Part shown: in pieces, positions 12,388 through 23,796 of the stretch
How the letters are laid out: the number at the start of each line of letters is the position of its first letter
Position numbering within the stretch: the stretch's first letter is position 1
Assembly (NCBI RefSeq): GCF_018320785.1
Contig: NC_054867.1
Span: 31,933,855-31,997,854, forward strand
Source of the DNA: Cheilinus undulatus
Taxonomy: Eukaryota; Chordata; Actinopteri; Labriformes; Labridae
Length of the DNA stretch: 64,000 nt
Reading direction: 5' to 3'
The notes under the pieces: model-generated
Database searches by the model: none
What the model was told of the DNA's origin: nothing
Seen by the model: the letters and a program-made list of their open reading frames with translations, nothing else
Program-made: the position numbers and the translations under genes

Positions 12388-15300
12388 TTAATATGCCTGC
12401 AGGGTGCTGTACACCATGTCCTTCAGGGTTGATGGAGGTCGGTCTTCAGGGATGGTGGAGTAAACATGGTACACAGCAGACTGGAAAAGAAGAGAACCCA
12501 AAAATGATTTATATCAAATGGCAAATTTGTAAAATATTGTATTTGAGGTCTCACTTACATCTCTATTTTGGGGCTCTTCCTTGTTCAGTTTTTCAGGTCC
12601 TGCAAATAAAAGAGAACCACACACAAAAATGATCCTTTTCACAAGTTTGGCAGACTATCATCTTCATACTGCTGTCTACAGAGAGTGAGAAGAAATATAG
12701 TTTTGAGCTGTGTTTTTGTTTTTATAAACACAAAAAGTACTGAGATGATGAAACAACATCCACTCCGTTCTCTGTTTTGGTACTGAATTTATGCAGGTGT
12801 AAAATGAAAGCAGCTCACCTGCAGTCAGACAGACAGCATTAGGCACTGATGTAATCATGCAGTAGGCTTGATCACTGACAGCAGAGGACTTCAAAAAAAG
12901 AGAAATGAGAAAATGTAAGTGAAAATCATGATTCTCCTGACACACTATTTCCCTTTGATAGACGTTGCTGTTAAAGGTTTGACTTTTTAACAGGAATGTT
13001 AATGTTCAACCTAATAAGATAAGAAAATAAATATAATTACCAATCCCCTGTGGTCACTATTGCCCATGTACATGGAGTCCTCTGTAACAGTGGGTTAAAT
13101 ACAAGTCAGTGCAATGTAGAACCAAAACATAAATGGCAAACAAAGTATATTCTGTGTACTAAAAAATACTACAAGCCTGTTTACTAAGTGTGTACATTAC
13201 CAGTGACATTTTCTTGTCCTCTGAAAAGAAAAAAAAAAAAAAAACTGTTTTATTAATGAGCGTGTCCTTATTCTGTTTATTTTGAGACCTGCTGGACAAA
13301 ATCAAGCACTCCACAAATTTATGTTAAAAAATCCTAAATAATTACCTCTTATTCAGACATCTCTCTATTAGGGAAAGAGACAGAGAGAATCACAGAGTTA
13401 AGCTATGAAGCATTCAAGTTCCTTCAGTGGTCATTTAGCATTGGTTTTATTGGTTTATTCTTAGATGTGTAACTTTTAATGTCAAAAAGCAGGTGTGAAA
13501 GAGCACATACTATAATACATTTATTAAATTCATCCTCATGCTACGACAGAAAAACAAGAGTGCATGTCACCAAAAAGAGCATCATACCCACAGTGAAGCA
13601 TGGTCAGTGAAGCATCCTGCTTTGGGGCTGTTTTTCTTAAGCTGGAACTGGAGTTTTAGTTAAGTTTAAGGGAATTATGAACAATCCCAAATACCAGTCA
13701 CTTTCACTACAATATCTTCATGTATCTGCTAGAAAGCTGATGATAAAGAGGAATTTCACCTTTCAGCATGGCAATGAATGAAGCATGCACTAAAATGTAC
13801 AAAAGACCAGCTTCACCAGAAGAAGATAAAAAGTTTTGGATGGTTCAATGAGAGCCTGGACATGAATCCTACTGAAAATCTGTGGGCTGACCTGAAAAGT
13901 GCTGTGCACAAAGAAATGCCTTCATAATCTGACTGATCCTGAGCATAGCTGCAAGGGAATGGGAATATTTTGCCAAGTGGAGTTGGATATGGTGGTAGAC
14001 TAAAGTATAAATCTAGGAGAGTGCCTATTTCTGTGACCAAGTTTTTTCTAAATTTAATTATGTCCTTCTAATTTTTTCCCAATAAAACTGCATATATTAT
14101 AGATTGCATTAAAGGTGGAAAAGTAAAGAGCAACAACAAAAAAACGACTTCAAAATAAAAAAAAAAGATGTTACATTCTTTACAGAATGTGTAGACTTTT
14201 CTGTAATTCTGTAAATGTGCAGCTACCTTCGCCTATCAATCTTTTTCTTTTTTGACAGTTCAACCCATGAATTTAATAAAGACATGTTCACAAACACAAG
14301 TTCACTACTGTAAAACAATAATCTTAAAACATGTTCTCACCAGTTCTTCTTTTGGTACAAAGAAGTGCCACTCCCAGCACAATAACACCCACAGCAACTC
14401 CTAAACTGGTCACTACCCACTTCCATGTTTCTGTTTGGAGGCCAAAAGAGCAGTCAGTTTCACTTTTAATTGTAACAACAAGATGACAGATCGTGTGAAT
14501 TCTTGCACTGCAGATAAATATACCAATTAAGGGTGATGTTAAACTTAGTTGCGGATGCAGATTCCCCAAGAAAACTTAAATTGTATTTCATTTTCAAATT
14601 CAGGAAAAGAAGATGCTAAACATTTTCATTATAAACCCAAAAGGAAAACAAAATGTCACAGATCAAGGGAATTGTAAACATCAAATATCAGATCTTGCAT
14701 TGGTTTACATTTTAAAAAAGAAAACAACAGGTGTTGAATGTTTGGTTGCTTAGAGTGAGTTTCAGAACATGAGGTTGCCTGGGCAGGAGTTCTCAAACTT
14801 TTTAGCCCGTGACCCTCCATAAAAGTACCAGAGACTGGAGACCCCCACTGACATGAAGGTGGTTGAAACATAGTTGAACACAGCCGTGCACATTAAACAA
14901 TAGTTGTGTGCTGATTTACATTTCAAAGATTTTCTAACATTGTTTTCAGCATAAATCTTACCAAATTAACATGTTTTTATTTTAGCAGCAGTGACTCTTA
15001 TTTTAGATTTTTAGAACTTGTTACTTGATTCCATTAAGAATTCATATAAAAATCCAAAATTAATTTGCTGTATTTTCCATCAAATCTCTTAAAGTCCATA
15101 AGACACATCTTTTGAAAAAATTGTCTTCATTATTTTTTTTTAAATTAAACTATCTAATAACTGAATAGTTTTTTCACCTGGTGTTGGCTGAGCAGGTGTA
15201 GTAGAGACAGGAGGTGGTCTGTCTGTTGGCAAACATGGTGAGAAAAGATTTTTTTCAATGTTCAGTTTCTGTTGAGTTTTGGTGTATTAAATAGTTCATT

Positions 15301-18300
15301 TATCACAGCAAAAACAGGAGTGACTTGTTAAAAATACTGTCACCTGGTGTTGTCTGAGCAGGTGTTAGAGAAGTAGAGACAGAAGCAACAGCTACTGGTG
15401 GACTATCTGTCGGCAAACCTGGTCAAAAAAGATTTTTTTTAAATATTCAGTTACTGTTGAGTTTTGTTGTATTAAACAGTTCATTTATCACAGCAAAAAC
15501 AGGAATGATTTGTTAAAAAAAAATATTTGTCACCTGGTGTTTTTTGAGCAGGTGTTAGAGAAGTAGAGACAGGAACATCAGCTACTATTTGACTATCTGC
15601 TGGCAAACCTGGTCAGAAAAGGATTTGTTTTTTAAACATTCAGTAACTGTTGAGCTTTGATGCATTACATTGTTTGTTTAGCACCACAACAACCGCGAGG
15701 AATTGTTTAAAACACAGTCATTATGTCACCTGAGGTTGGTGTCACTGATGTCCCAAGGGTGGAGATAATGTTACTTGTGGTTCCAATAGTTGGAGCTGGT
15801 GAATGAAAATACTCCTCAAAATCATAGAGCTTGTCATAAACTCTTATACACATTATTTCTGTTTCATTACAGTCACAGATTAATACACCCATAATTTTAT
15901 TACCTGATGTGTGTTTTGTTGTGGTAACAGGGGTTGAAGTAACAGACCCGTCAACATTCAGCTCTGGGCAAAAGAACATTTTAAAAAGTCACATTTGTGT
16001 AAATTGTGATGATGATCAGTTATTAAAATGTTAAAAAATGTTTCCATCATATTAAAATAAAAGAAGACAAAGTCATGAGATCATATGGTCATATTAAACT
16101 GTCATGATAGCAGAGTTTAAATCATATTTACATAAACTTTACACAGTCAAAATCCACTTTTATTCTCATGTCAGCAGATATGGTACAGCAGTGAATCATG
16201 AGCTCAGTGAGACTCAACAGTGTTTTTTTTTTTTGTTTGTTTTTTTTGCATGCCACTATAGGAAAGCAGTGTTATGTGGCAGTGACTGTGGCATGACTCC
16301 AGGGGAACACTGCCATGCAGCAGGAAGCATTGACATTACGCTAGAAATTTGTGGATTATGTTGTGGCTGATAGCATACCATTAGGGGGCTAACATCACAT
16401 GCCTGCCATCTGTTACATCAGTACCACCCACCTTCCATCTCCATGTTGGATATTTTTATTAATGCATGTTGTATTGATGTACTGAAAGGTGTTTTCTGTA
16501 TCTCCATGATGACAGTAATTTCACATACGGTCTATCCTTCAAATATTATCAGTTAGATAACACATTGTTGTTAATTAATGACTGTAACTGAAAAGGAAGT
16601 GACGAATGCTGTGCAGACTGGTGTAATATTGCATAAATAGGACCACTGAAGAGATCTAATCTATGTTAGCTGGGATGAGAAATACTACAGATTTGTTGTT
16701 ATAATTGACAACGATACAAAATTGCTGTCATCAACCAAAAAAAATGAAACCTCTGAATGCATGTGTACAACATGTGTTTATCTACATATCATCAAAACCG
16801 GGCCACACCCTCTCATTACAATTAGTAATGATGTCAGTTTTTCATCATAGATCAGTGCCTCTGAAATTTTACAAATTTCAAAGCAATTAAAAATGTCCAT
16901 GCTGACTACAACAGTTACATTTTAGATAATGTGACAAATACATATTTTTTTCCTTTCTTGAAAGTAGGAATTTTGGAGACAAGAGGTTATGGCCCGGCAC
17001 TGACAATATGCAGTATAAATGTCAGATGGCTGGCATCAGGTGCTGGCCGCATAATGGAATGACAATTACCATGATATAATTTACAAAGTCTCTGGCATAT
17101 GGGAATGCTTACTGCTGTATGGCACTGCCTAGTGCCACATAACAATGCTGCCCTAGTGGCATGGCCATGTTTATCTTGCCATCACTACAAGCAGACAAAG
17201 AGTTAAGTTCACAAGCTACAATAAAAGAGATGGATTTGAACCTGATTCAATGTATATTTTAATGTAGAGCAAACCCTACCTGTGGTCACAGTGCATGCAG
17301 GCAAAGTTGAGGTCATCCTTGTCTCTTCTTCCAGAAAATCTAGCATAAATGGAAGATTTAATCAGAACACATGAATACTTTAACTTTGTTTGATATAATC
17401 AGCTGCCTGCACAAGTGGGTATTCTCTAAATTTATGCCACAACTTTTTAGTGATACATCAAACAAAGAATAAATGGCTGGTGTTAGAGACGTCTATTGTG
17501 TATTTGGTCAACACACTTAAATATAGGCCTTCCGTAGTTGCATATTGACACTCAACTACTGGTACTTGACTTCAGGTGGTAATTTGATTATTCTTAAATT
17601 ATGATAAAGAAAGCAAGCTGAAATAAAGTAGCACCACAGCTTTGTTTATGTTCCATGTCAGAGAACAACAAAGTATGGCCCATGCTATACAAAAAAATCA
17701 GCACACTACTGAACAATCTGCATCAGAGGGGATTTAGAGGTGGGCATACTCGATGAAGACTACCTTCATATATCCCGTAAAACACCACTGGAAGTCAGGG
17801 CACAAACCCAGCTGTTGAACGGTGTGTCTTTAATTTCACACAGCCTAAATCTGTTTGATCTATGTCAGTAGACGTGGTGCAGCAGTGAATCATGAACTCA
17901 TAGTTTTAGACTCACCCTTCAAGCTGTATCCATCACTACGAGGAGACAAATAGTTGGGTCCACTTCCTAATGTGTGATCACAGCTGGCATCCTTTTGTTG
18001 AACTGAACACAGCCACCTCAGCAAATCATCCACTGTGAGAAAAAACTGGCAGAATGACTGTTTCTTTGAGTTTGTTTTACTCTTCACTTTTGTTGTTTCA
18101 ACTGGATGTCTTGCTTCTCCAAGGTACAGGTTACATGTGGTGTCATGATGAGCAGATCCAGGCAGAGAGCAGGTGAAGATGACAGAATCACCAGGAGAAT
18201 GATGGAGACTCAACTCTGGTTTTCCAGGAACTGTAAAGGATGAATGAAGAGTCATGAAATGTGACATTCTGCAATCACACAAGTAGAATAACATTTTTAA

Positions 18301-21300
18301 AATGCTTTCCAATCGAGTCATTTTGTCAAAGTATAGAAAAGCAGTCACTCACTGTTTATGGCAATGGAGGATGGGTCACTGTATGGAGATGGGGACTTTA
18401 TATCACCAAGCTTTTCAGTGTAAAAACAGGTTACTTTGATCACTGCAGGTGAACTCTGATGAGACATCAACAGTAGGTCACTTCCTGTCAGAGTGTGCAG
18501 ACAAGACAGGATCCTGACTGTCTCTCCAAATTTGTAATAACACTGAGATACAGATGATGGAGCCATACAGTTCAGTGTGACAGAGTCTGTTTCGTAGATT
18601 GCTGCTTTATTTATTATCAGTTTAGGTTGAGGAGGAGATGCTGAAATAAATAGGTAAATAAAAGGTTACATAAGATTTAAAAAGTTTGTTCTATCCAAAA
18701 TAAATTAAATAAAAAATACAAGGTTTAAACTTGTCAGCTGAGTAGCAGACTTTTTTCCAAAATGGTGGTAACAGCACAGCTTAATATGACAACAGCTCAG
18801 ACTCACCTTGTACTTGAATCTCATAAAAGAAACCTGCTGGAAACAAAAAGTCTTAACAAAAAATACAACTTAACAAAATAACACTATAAGTTAATATTCT
18901 ACTCCATGGGTGTCAAACTCAAGGTGCGGGGGCCAAATCCGGCCCATGGTACAGTAACACCTGGCCCAAAGGATCATATCATATTTTTATTATGTCCCAT
19001 ACCGGTATGACTTCTGGAGATTTCCTGCACTTTAAAAATGTAATTTTAACATTGATGGTTTAAAATATGTTTAAGTTGAAAAAATTGACAAAGTAAAGAG
19101 CAAAAAAAATAAGATAGAAATTCACGAATATAGGAAAACGTTTATTTTATATCATACTTTCAATTTTGTACCTTACGATAAACTTTCCTACACTTTCCTA
19201 CACACTGACAGTTTAGATGCAAAATTCTAAATTTTAAATCACATTTTTACCCTTTTCAGGCATTATTTCCAATTTGATTTTAGGTTTTGACCATTTCAAC
19301 TCCTAACTTTGACTTAATTTCCTTATTTTGACCTTTTCACCTTCTAATTGAAAATTCTATCTTACATTTTGACCTTTATAACTCTCAGTTTTGACATTCT
19401 ATCCCATGTATTTGCCTATTTAAAACATTATTTTGACTCTAAATTTTGTGTTTTCAGCTTTTGAACTTTTTTCAATATCACAATTATGACAAAGGGCTCT
19501 ATTTTCGTAGACCAGGCGCGGGTGCGGGGCACCTGCCCTGCGCCGCTCCTGCTCCGTGCCAACGGGGTGTGTCCAGGTCATTTTGCAATTTTCGTACATG
19601 GCGCAGTCCGGCGCAGCCCGGCGCCCCCACGCCTCCATCCCTCCCACCGGCGCAAGTGGCAAAGAGGGAGGAGAGAAGGCGTGAGTGGGTTTAACACAGC
19701 CGAGTGTAATCTTCACCAATCAAATGAACGCCTCTCCTCGCCTTTAAATGCGCTGCGGGCAAGGCGCAGTGCCAATTTCACCTTGCCACCACCATGGACG
19801 AAGACAGCAGCAGCAGCTCCAGGCGTCAAAACTTCTCCCAGGAGGAAACTGATGTGCTGGTCCAGGAGGTCCAAGCTCACAGTACCAGAATATATGGTAA
19901 TGCTAACAGACCTCCAGGGCTGGTGATGCAAAAACTGCCTGGGAGGAAGTTACTAATATTGTCAATCAAGTTTGCCCAGATATTCTGAGAACCGCTGCCC
20001 AATGTAAAAAAACGGTTCAATGATGTAAGGAGAAGGGCCAAAAAAAAAGCTGTCAGAGCAAAGAAGGCACACAGTGGCCACCGGGCTGCGCATCAGAGGC
20101 CACGATGCACGTCACCGTGTGGACCACCTCACGACCACCTCGCGAGACAGATGTAACCTGTTCCTGTGTCATGAATAGGAGTACAAAATTAAGTGACAAT
20201 TACATTAAACACAGCAGCAGGCTAATCCAGGCATCATGCTTGTGATCCATCTGCATTCCTGATCTGTCATCGCCAAATAGGAGAGCCTTTGGTGATATAT
20301 TCTCTCCTGGTATCTCCTCCTCATCCTCCTCGCAATAATGTACTCCATCTTTTTAGATCACGTTAAGAATAAAGATTAAAACAGAGAAATATGGGCAATC
20401 ACAGGTAAATCCTTAAGACACTGACTGACTTACATTTATTCAGCGTCTATCTCTTTTTTCTTTTCTTTTGAATTTCATGAGATGAGAGAAGCCGAATATA
20501 TACTCGGTATCTGATGCTGTGGCTGTTTGTGGTTGGCTGAGAGATGTGAACTCGTTAGTTTTTATCACTCCAAGCTGCCATCAGGTTGAGTTTCAATTAC
20601 GCGTGACAAACATCTTTGATCTGACATCAGATGTGACGGGACAATTTATATAGATACAAATGTATATGCTGGTTCAGACGGTTACATTAAATAGTGTTAC
20701 ATTAAATGTCTGATACATTAAATAGTGGTTATAAATGTGCGCACCTCCACGGCAGCTCTGACCCTGCCATACACACAAAACCAGCAGAAACTGACCTCAA
20801 CAGTAGAAGGATGAAATTAAAGACTAATGTGATATTGATACATTTGTGTGAAATAATCAAACTACACATTTCACAACATATAACATATATGAAGGATATA
20901 TTTGAAAAAACAAAAAAAGAGAGGAAAAATTTACATTGATGCCCGAGGGAGTGCATGAAAGCACGCACGCACGCATGCGCGAGCGTGCCCACACACATAG
21001 CTTTTATTATTGAATCGATCATATTCTGTCATTGTGAAACAAACCCTACATGTTATTATGATATCTATTCACATAAACAATAAGGCGGACAGTAACTGTG
21101 CTCCCAAAATGTGCCATACAAATAAAGTTTTACATTTATAATAATTGTAATTAAAATGACATGATCAATGACATGATCGCTTTTGGCGCATTCGGTGCAT
21201 CCGTGTCCCCCTCTGCCTCCGTCACCACACCGCTCAGGAGGGATTCCCTCATGATCCCCGCCAGCTAGTCGTCTGTGGGGATGAGCTCCGATGTGCCCTT

Positions 21301-21961
21301 TCCTCCACCTGAGACACAGACACTCCTCTATGGAGAGCAATGCTCCTTTTCGCCTCCACTTTTATGTCGGACCATTTCTTTTTTACCTCAGCCACAGTCC
21401 GACCCTCTGAGGCAACATTATTTACAGTATCAGCCACATGCTTCCACTGTTTTGACCTTTTGAATTAATAATTTTAACTTTTATCTCAGATTTGGAGCCT
21501 TTAAATGCATCATTTTAATTTTTTTAACTCTCAGAATCATTTATCATCGGTGCTAAGTTGGTTGACAGTTTACGGTTAAATGTTGACGTTGTTAGGTTCT
21601 CAAGACAGATCTGAATTCTGAATCCATTTCCTGCTGTGACTGAGTTTGACACCCCTATTCTACTTGATTGACAAGTGTTTCACTTCTTCTAGAAAGTTGT
21701 TTAAAACATTGTAGTTTTCAGTTTGAAAAAAATCATAAAAATGCACAGAAATAAGAACACCATTCAGGAAACGGCAAAACATACATATGCAGTGAGTAAC
21801 ATGCTAATACACAAAGGTAATACACATATACAATACACATATTACACATTCCTGTCATGTACTTTATTCAGAACTAAAGTATGAGTTCAATTTTATCAGT
21901 CTAGATGTATAAACAAGAAGAGGTTTTACTTACATATGAGTACAAATAAGTTGCCGGTCAT
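12388..21961 (-). CDS. Teleost two-Ig-domain receptor, copy 2 (complete)
   Basis: Seventeen exons, 1389 coding nt, 462 aa predicted: 21934-21961, 18807-18833, 18353-18640, 17916-18230, 17280-17339, 15904-15963, 15730-15795, 15534-15596, 15344-15406, 15178-15222, 14341-14430, 13346-13364, 13201-13220, 13041-13081, 12819-12888, 12559-12599, 12388-12480. All have GT-AG borders and phases that sum correctly. Layout: leader about 1-18, Ig-like D1 19-114, Ig-like D2 115-219 (CNLYLGE, LSPRSDGY), Thr/Ser/Pro stalk 220-338, membrane helix within 339-368, tail 369-462. The tail has tyrosines in SMYMGN, AYCMITS, VYHVYSTI and MVYSTL. The last two resemble the VYSTI/VYSTL phosphotyrosine sites of fish inhibitory receptors, but the -2 residues (His, Met) are not strict ITIM. 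Intron 1 holds a 2.75-kb hAT insertion. This is probably a type I surface receptor; I cannot name a mammalian orthologue. Confidence 0.78.
13530..14110 (+). mobile_element. Tc1-like transposase relic
   Basis: Degraded plus-strand coding shows Tc1 DDE landmarks: a VKH...LGLFF stretch near 13600, a FQHGNE-like segment near 13765, and NESLDMNPTENLWADLK at about 13847-13900 (compare SPDLNPIENLWDLK). No frame stays open for long. It lies between two tail exons of receptor copy 2; the matching copy 1 intron is about 600 bp shorter and lacks it. Confidence 0.65.
16248..17175. mobile_element. DNA element with inverted ends, copy 2 intron
   Basis: Counterpart of the 4374-5480 element without the nested insertion. 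Left end near 16250 (GCATGCCACTATAGG), right end near 17120-17172 (GCCCTAGTGGCATGGCC). It contains no convincing open frame. Confidence 0.55.
19794..20062 (+). pseudogene. Harbinger Myb-like protein fragment, plus strand
   Basis: Starts at an ATG in a good context (CCACCACCATGG). The first 44 residues are acidic/Ser-rich then Myb-like (FSQEETDVLVQEVQAHSTRI). The frame must shift after about 19926 to reach WEEVTNIVNQV and CKKRFNDVRRRAKKKAVRAK. It is therefore a degraded transposon gene, not a host gene. Confidence 0.5.
21249..21437 (-). pseudogene. Second Myb-like fragment, minus strand
   Basis: It reads VASEGRTVAEVKKKWSDIKV then EAKRSIALHRG, the second half of a Harbinger-type Myb/SANT domain, then loses frame. 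It points toward the plus-strand fragment at 19794. It is either a different Harbinger copy or a rearranged one. Confidence 0.45.
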
Positions 21962-23796
21962 GATGAAGCTGAGTATGTTGAACAGAACACTAAAGACAAC
22001 ACTTGCGTGTCTTTGTAGACTTCAACATATTAAAGTGTCTTTTGCGGAACTTGCCATCAGGAAAACCACAACTCACCGCAGAGCTGAATTAGATGAACAA
22101 CAAGGTCACAGAAACTCATCACACACAATCTAGAGAAATGTACTTCACACTTGAGTTATTTTTACATTGAAGGTTTACCTTTCAGCTATATTTGAACACG
22201 TTGGTTTAAGAATTGTCATGCGATGCTCTATGCAGCAAGCTGCAGCAATAATTTCACCTTAAATAGTCATATGATTATGTATACCTTTTCCAGTCATGCG
22301 TCTACACATGTGCGAGCTTGGTTTGTCTGAATCATTTTACTGCTGTACCTACCTACAGTACATGCTCTTTAGTATTTTTCACAAACAACTGAGATACTGT
22401 TATATTTTTGTTAATTTTTATTTAACTACTACTTAAATCGCTCCTGTCTAAAGCAGTAAGGTTAAAACGGGTAAAACAGCAAATAAAAGATATAACTTGA
22501 AGTTTCCTGGAGTCTCTTTCAGCTCTGTTGTTTCAAATTTATACAAGTTATATGATTTATGTTCTCTCACACTGCAAACATTTCATAAAATGTGCAAGGG
22601 AGTTTACTAAGTCGATGATTTTTTTGGGGGAAATGATTACATTTATTAAAAATAAGTATATTTTAAAAACTTTTTCAAAATAAAAGTTAAAAAGAGTAAG
22701 GCAGACAGAGCACAGGTATTAAGCTGACTTTTTTCACAGAAAAAAATACTATATAAATATTTTTTGTCCAATTAACAATAGTTACTTTTGACCAAGTATG
22801 GATACTGGACAAGATCATTCCTTTCTTAATAAACTTAGGCTGATATCAAATGTTTTGGGCTACATCAATAACCTTTTCAATTTAATCCACTGATAAGCAG
22901 TTTAGGGGTAAAAGTAATTTGTTTGAGTACTCAGATTACTTGTTCTGATGTAACAAGTAACATAAGGCATTGTTTTTACAATTCAAGTAATCCATTATTA
23001 GTTAGGCTACCTTTTGCATAAAAGTTATGTTACTAAAAGAATAATCTCCAACAGCCCTCCTAGAAGAATCTGCTGTTTGCCCTTCTTTCTTTATGCACGT
23101 TGGTACATAGCAGCGGCTGTCAGTACGAGCACATTTCAAGCTTACTGAGCTAGTGAGAAGGCAGGGCTAACAGCTTTATACTGTAAAATGATCCCTTTCA
23201 AGTTGGATTTTTGGATGAAAGGGACGAGAACAGTATCACAGAGAAACATGTTTAAAAGCTCCTGTTGTTTTAAATCAATGCCGTTCTATACATTCATTTC
23301 AGTGGTACAGAATTTTCAAACTGAGCCTTTTGGGTTTAGCTCAAGCCTTTCCACGATATTTTTAACGTCTTTCAAAATTAATTAGATTATTTCCTCATTT
23401 TCAGGTACAATACCAATTACCAGCTTTGCCACAATACATTTTAGCATCTTTAGTGAAATAGGCTCATTGCTAACCTTTTCAGCATTAGCTTCTTAGTTTC
23501 TGTAAAGCTTTGTTTTTCTTAGGCTATCAGTAAGTGAAGAATGAAAACACGACTTGGGGTAAAACATTAAATTCAAACACGACCCGACTGCGGACAGCTT
23601 TTTTTCCTACGGTCCCTGAAGGCTTTAATTAACCTCTGATGATTTGCACCTGGCGTGATTAGCTTCACCTGGTCTCGTTTTACCGGAAGCGACCTCATAA
23701 AGACAGACACTGGGGACTTTTAGCATCCCTCTTTTAAACTTTAATTATCCTGTTCTCAGAAGAGTCCTTAGTCATTTCACATTTTTACTTTTAGTA
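21962..23796. other. Intergenic: receptor copy 2 upstream region and H1-8 promoter side
   Basis: No supportable gene. About 22870-22990 is a common fish repeat (GAGTACTCAGATTACT type). Receptor copy 2 is transcribed leftward from about 21.97 kb and H1-8 rightward from about 23.7 kb, so the two are divergent. Just upstream of H1-8, CCTCATAAAG near 23693 could be a weak TATA-like site about 100 bp before the ATG. Confidence 0.4.

Larger units (their letters stand above)
19494..21450. mobile_element. Harbinger-like sequence nested in the hAT element
   Basis: It begins GGGCTCTATTTTCGTAGACC followed by a GC-rich GCGCGGGTGCGGGGC stretch, like the starts of fish Harbinger families. At 19794 a plus-strand frame opens with MDEDSSSSSRRQNFSQEETD, then VLVQEV, and after a frame change TAAQCKKRFNDVRRRAKKK. 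This is the shape of a Harbinger Myb/SANT-like DNA-binding protein. On the other strand, 21437 down to 21249 reads ADTVNNVASEGRTVAEVKKKW then SDIKVEAKR, a second Myb-like fragment. Both are broken. The right border is only approximate. Confidence 0.5.
18905..21657. mobile_element. hAT-type DNA transposon (2.75 kb) in intron 1 of receptor copy 2
   Basis: The ends are inverted repeats: left CATGGGTGTCAAACTCA, right TGAGTTTGACACCCCTA (15 of 17 match after reversal). They are flanked by an 8-bp near-duplication, TTCTACTC at 18897-18904 and TTCTACTT at 21658-21665, as expected for hAT insertion. The interior near both ends is the T-rich TTTTGACC/TTTTCAACTTTT sequence typical of a non-autonomous family. 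The middle (about 19494-21450) is foreign and GC-richer. No hAT transposase was seen. Confidence 0.75.

Noticed and set aside
12388-12480. Canonical ITIM in the receptor tail
   Set aside because: The Tyr sites have His or Met at -2, so I report them as ITIM-like only.
19486-19926. 146-aa plus-strand frame
   Set aside because: Runs through the GC-rich noncoding start of the Harbinger-like element; the Myb-like protein is in another frame.
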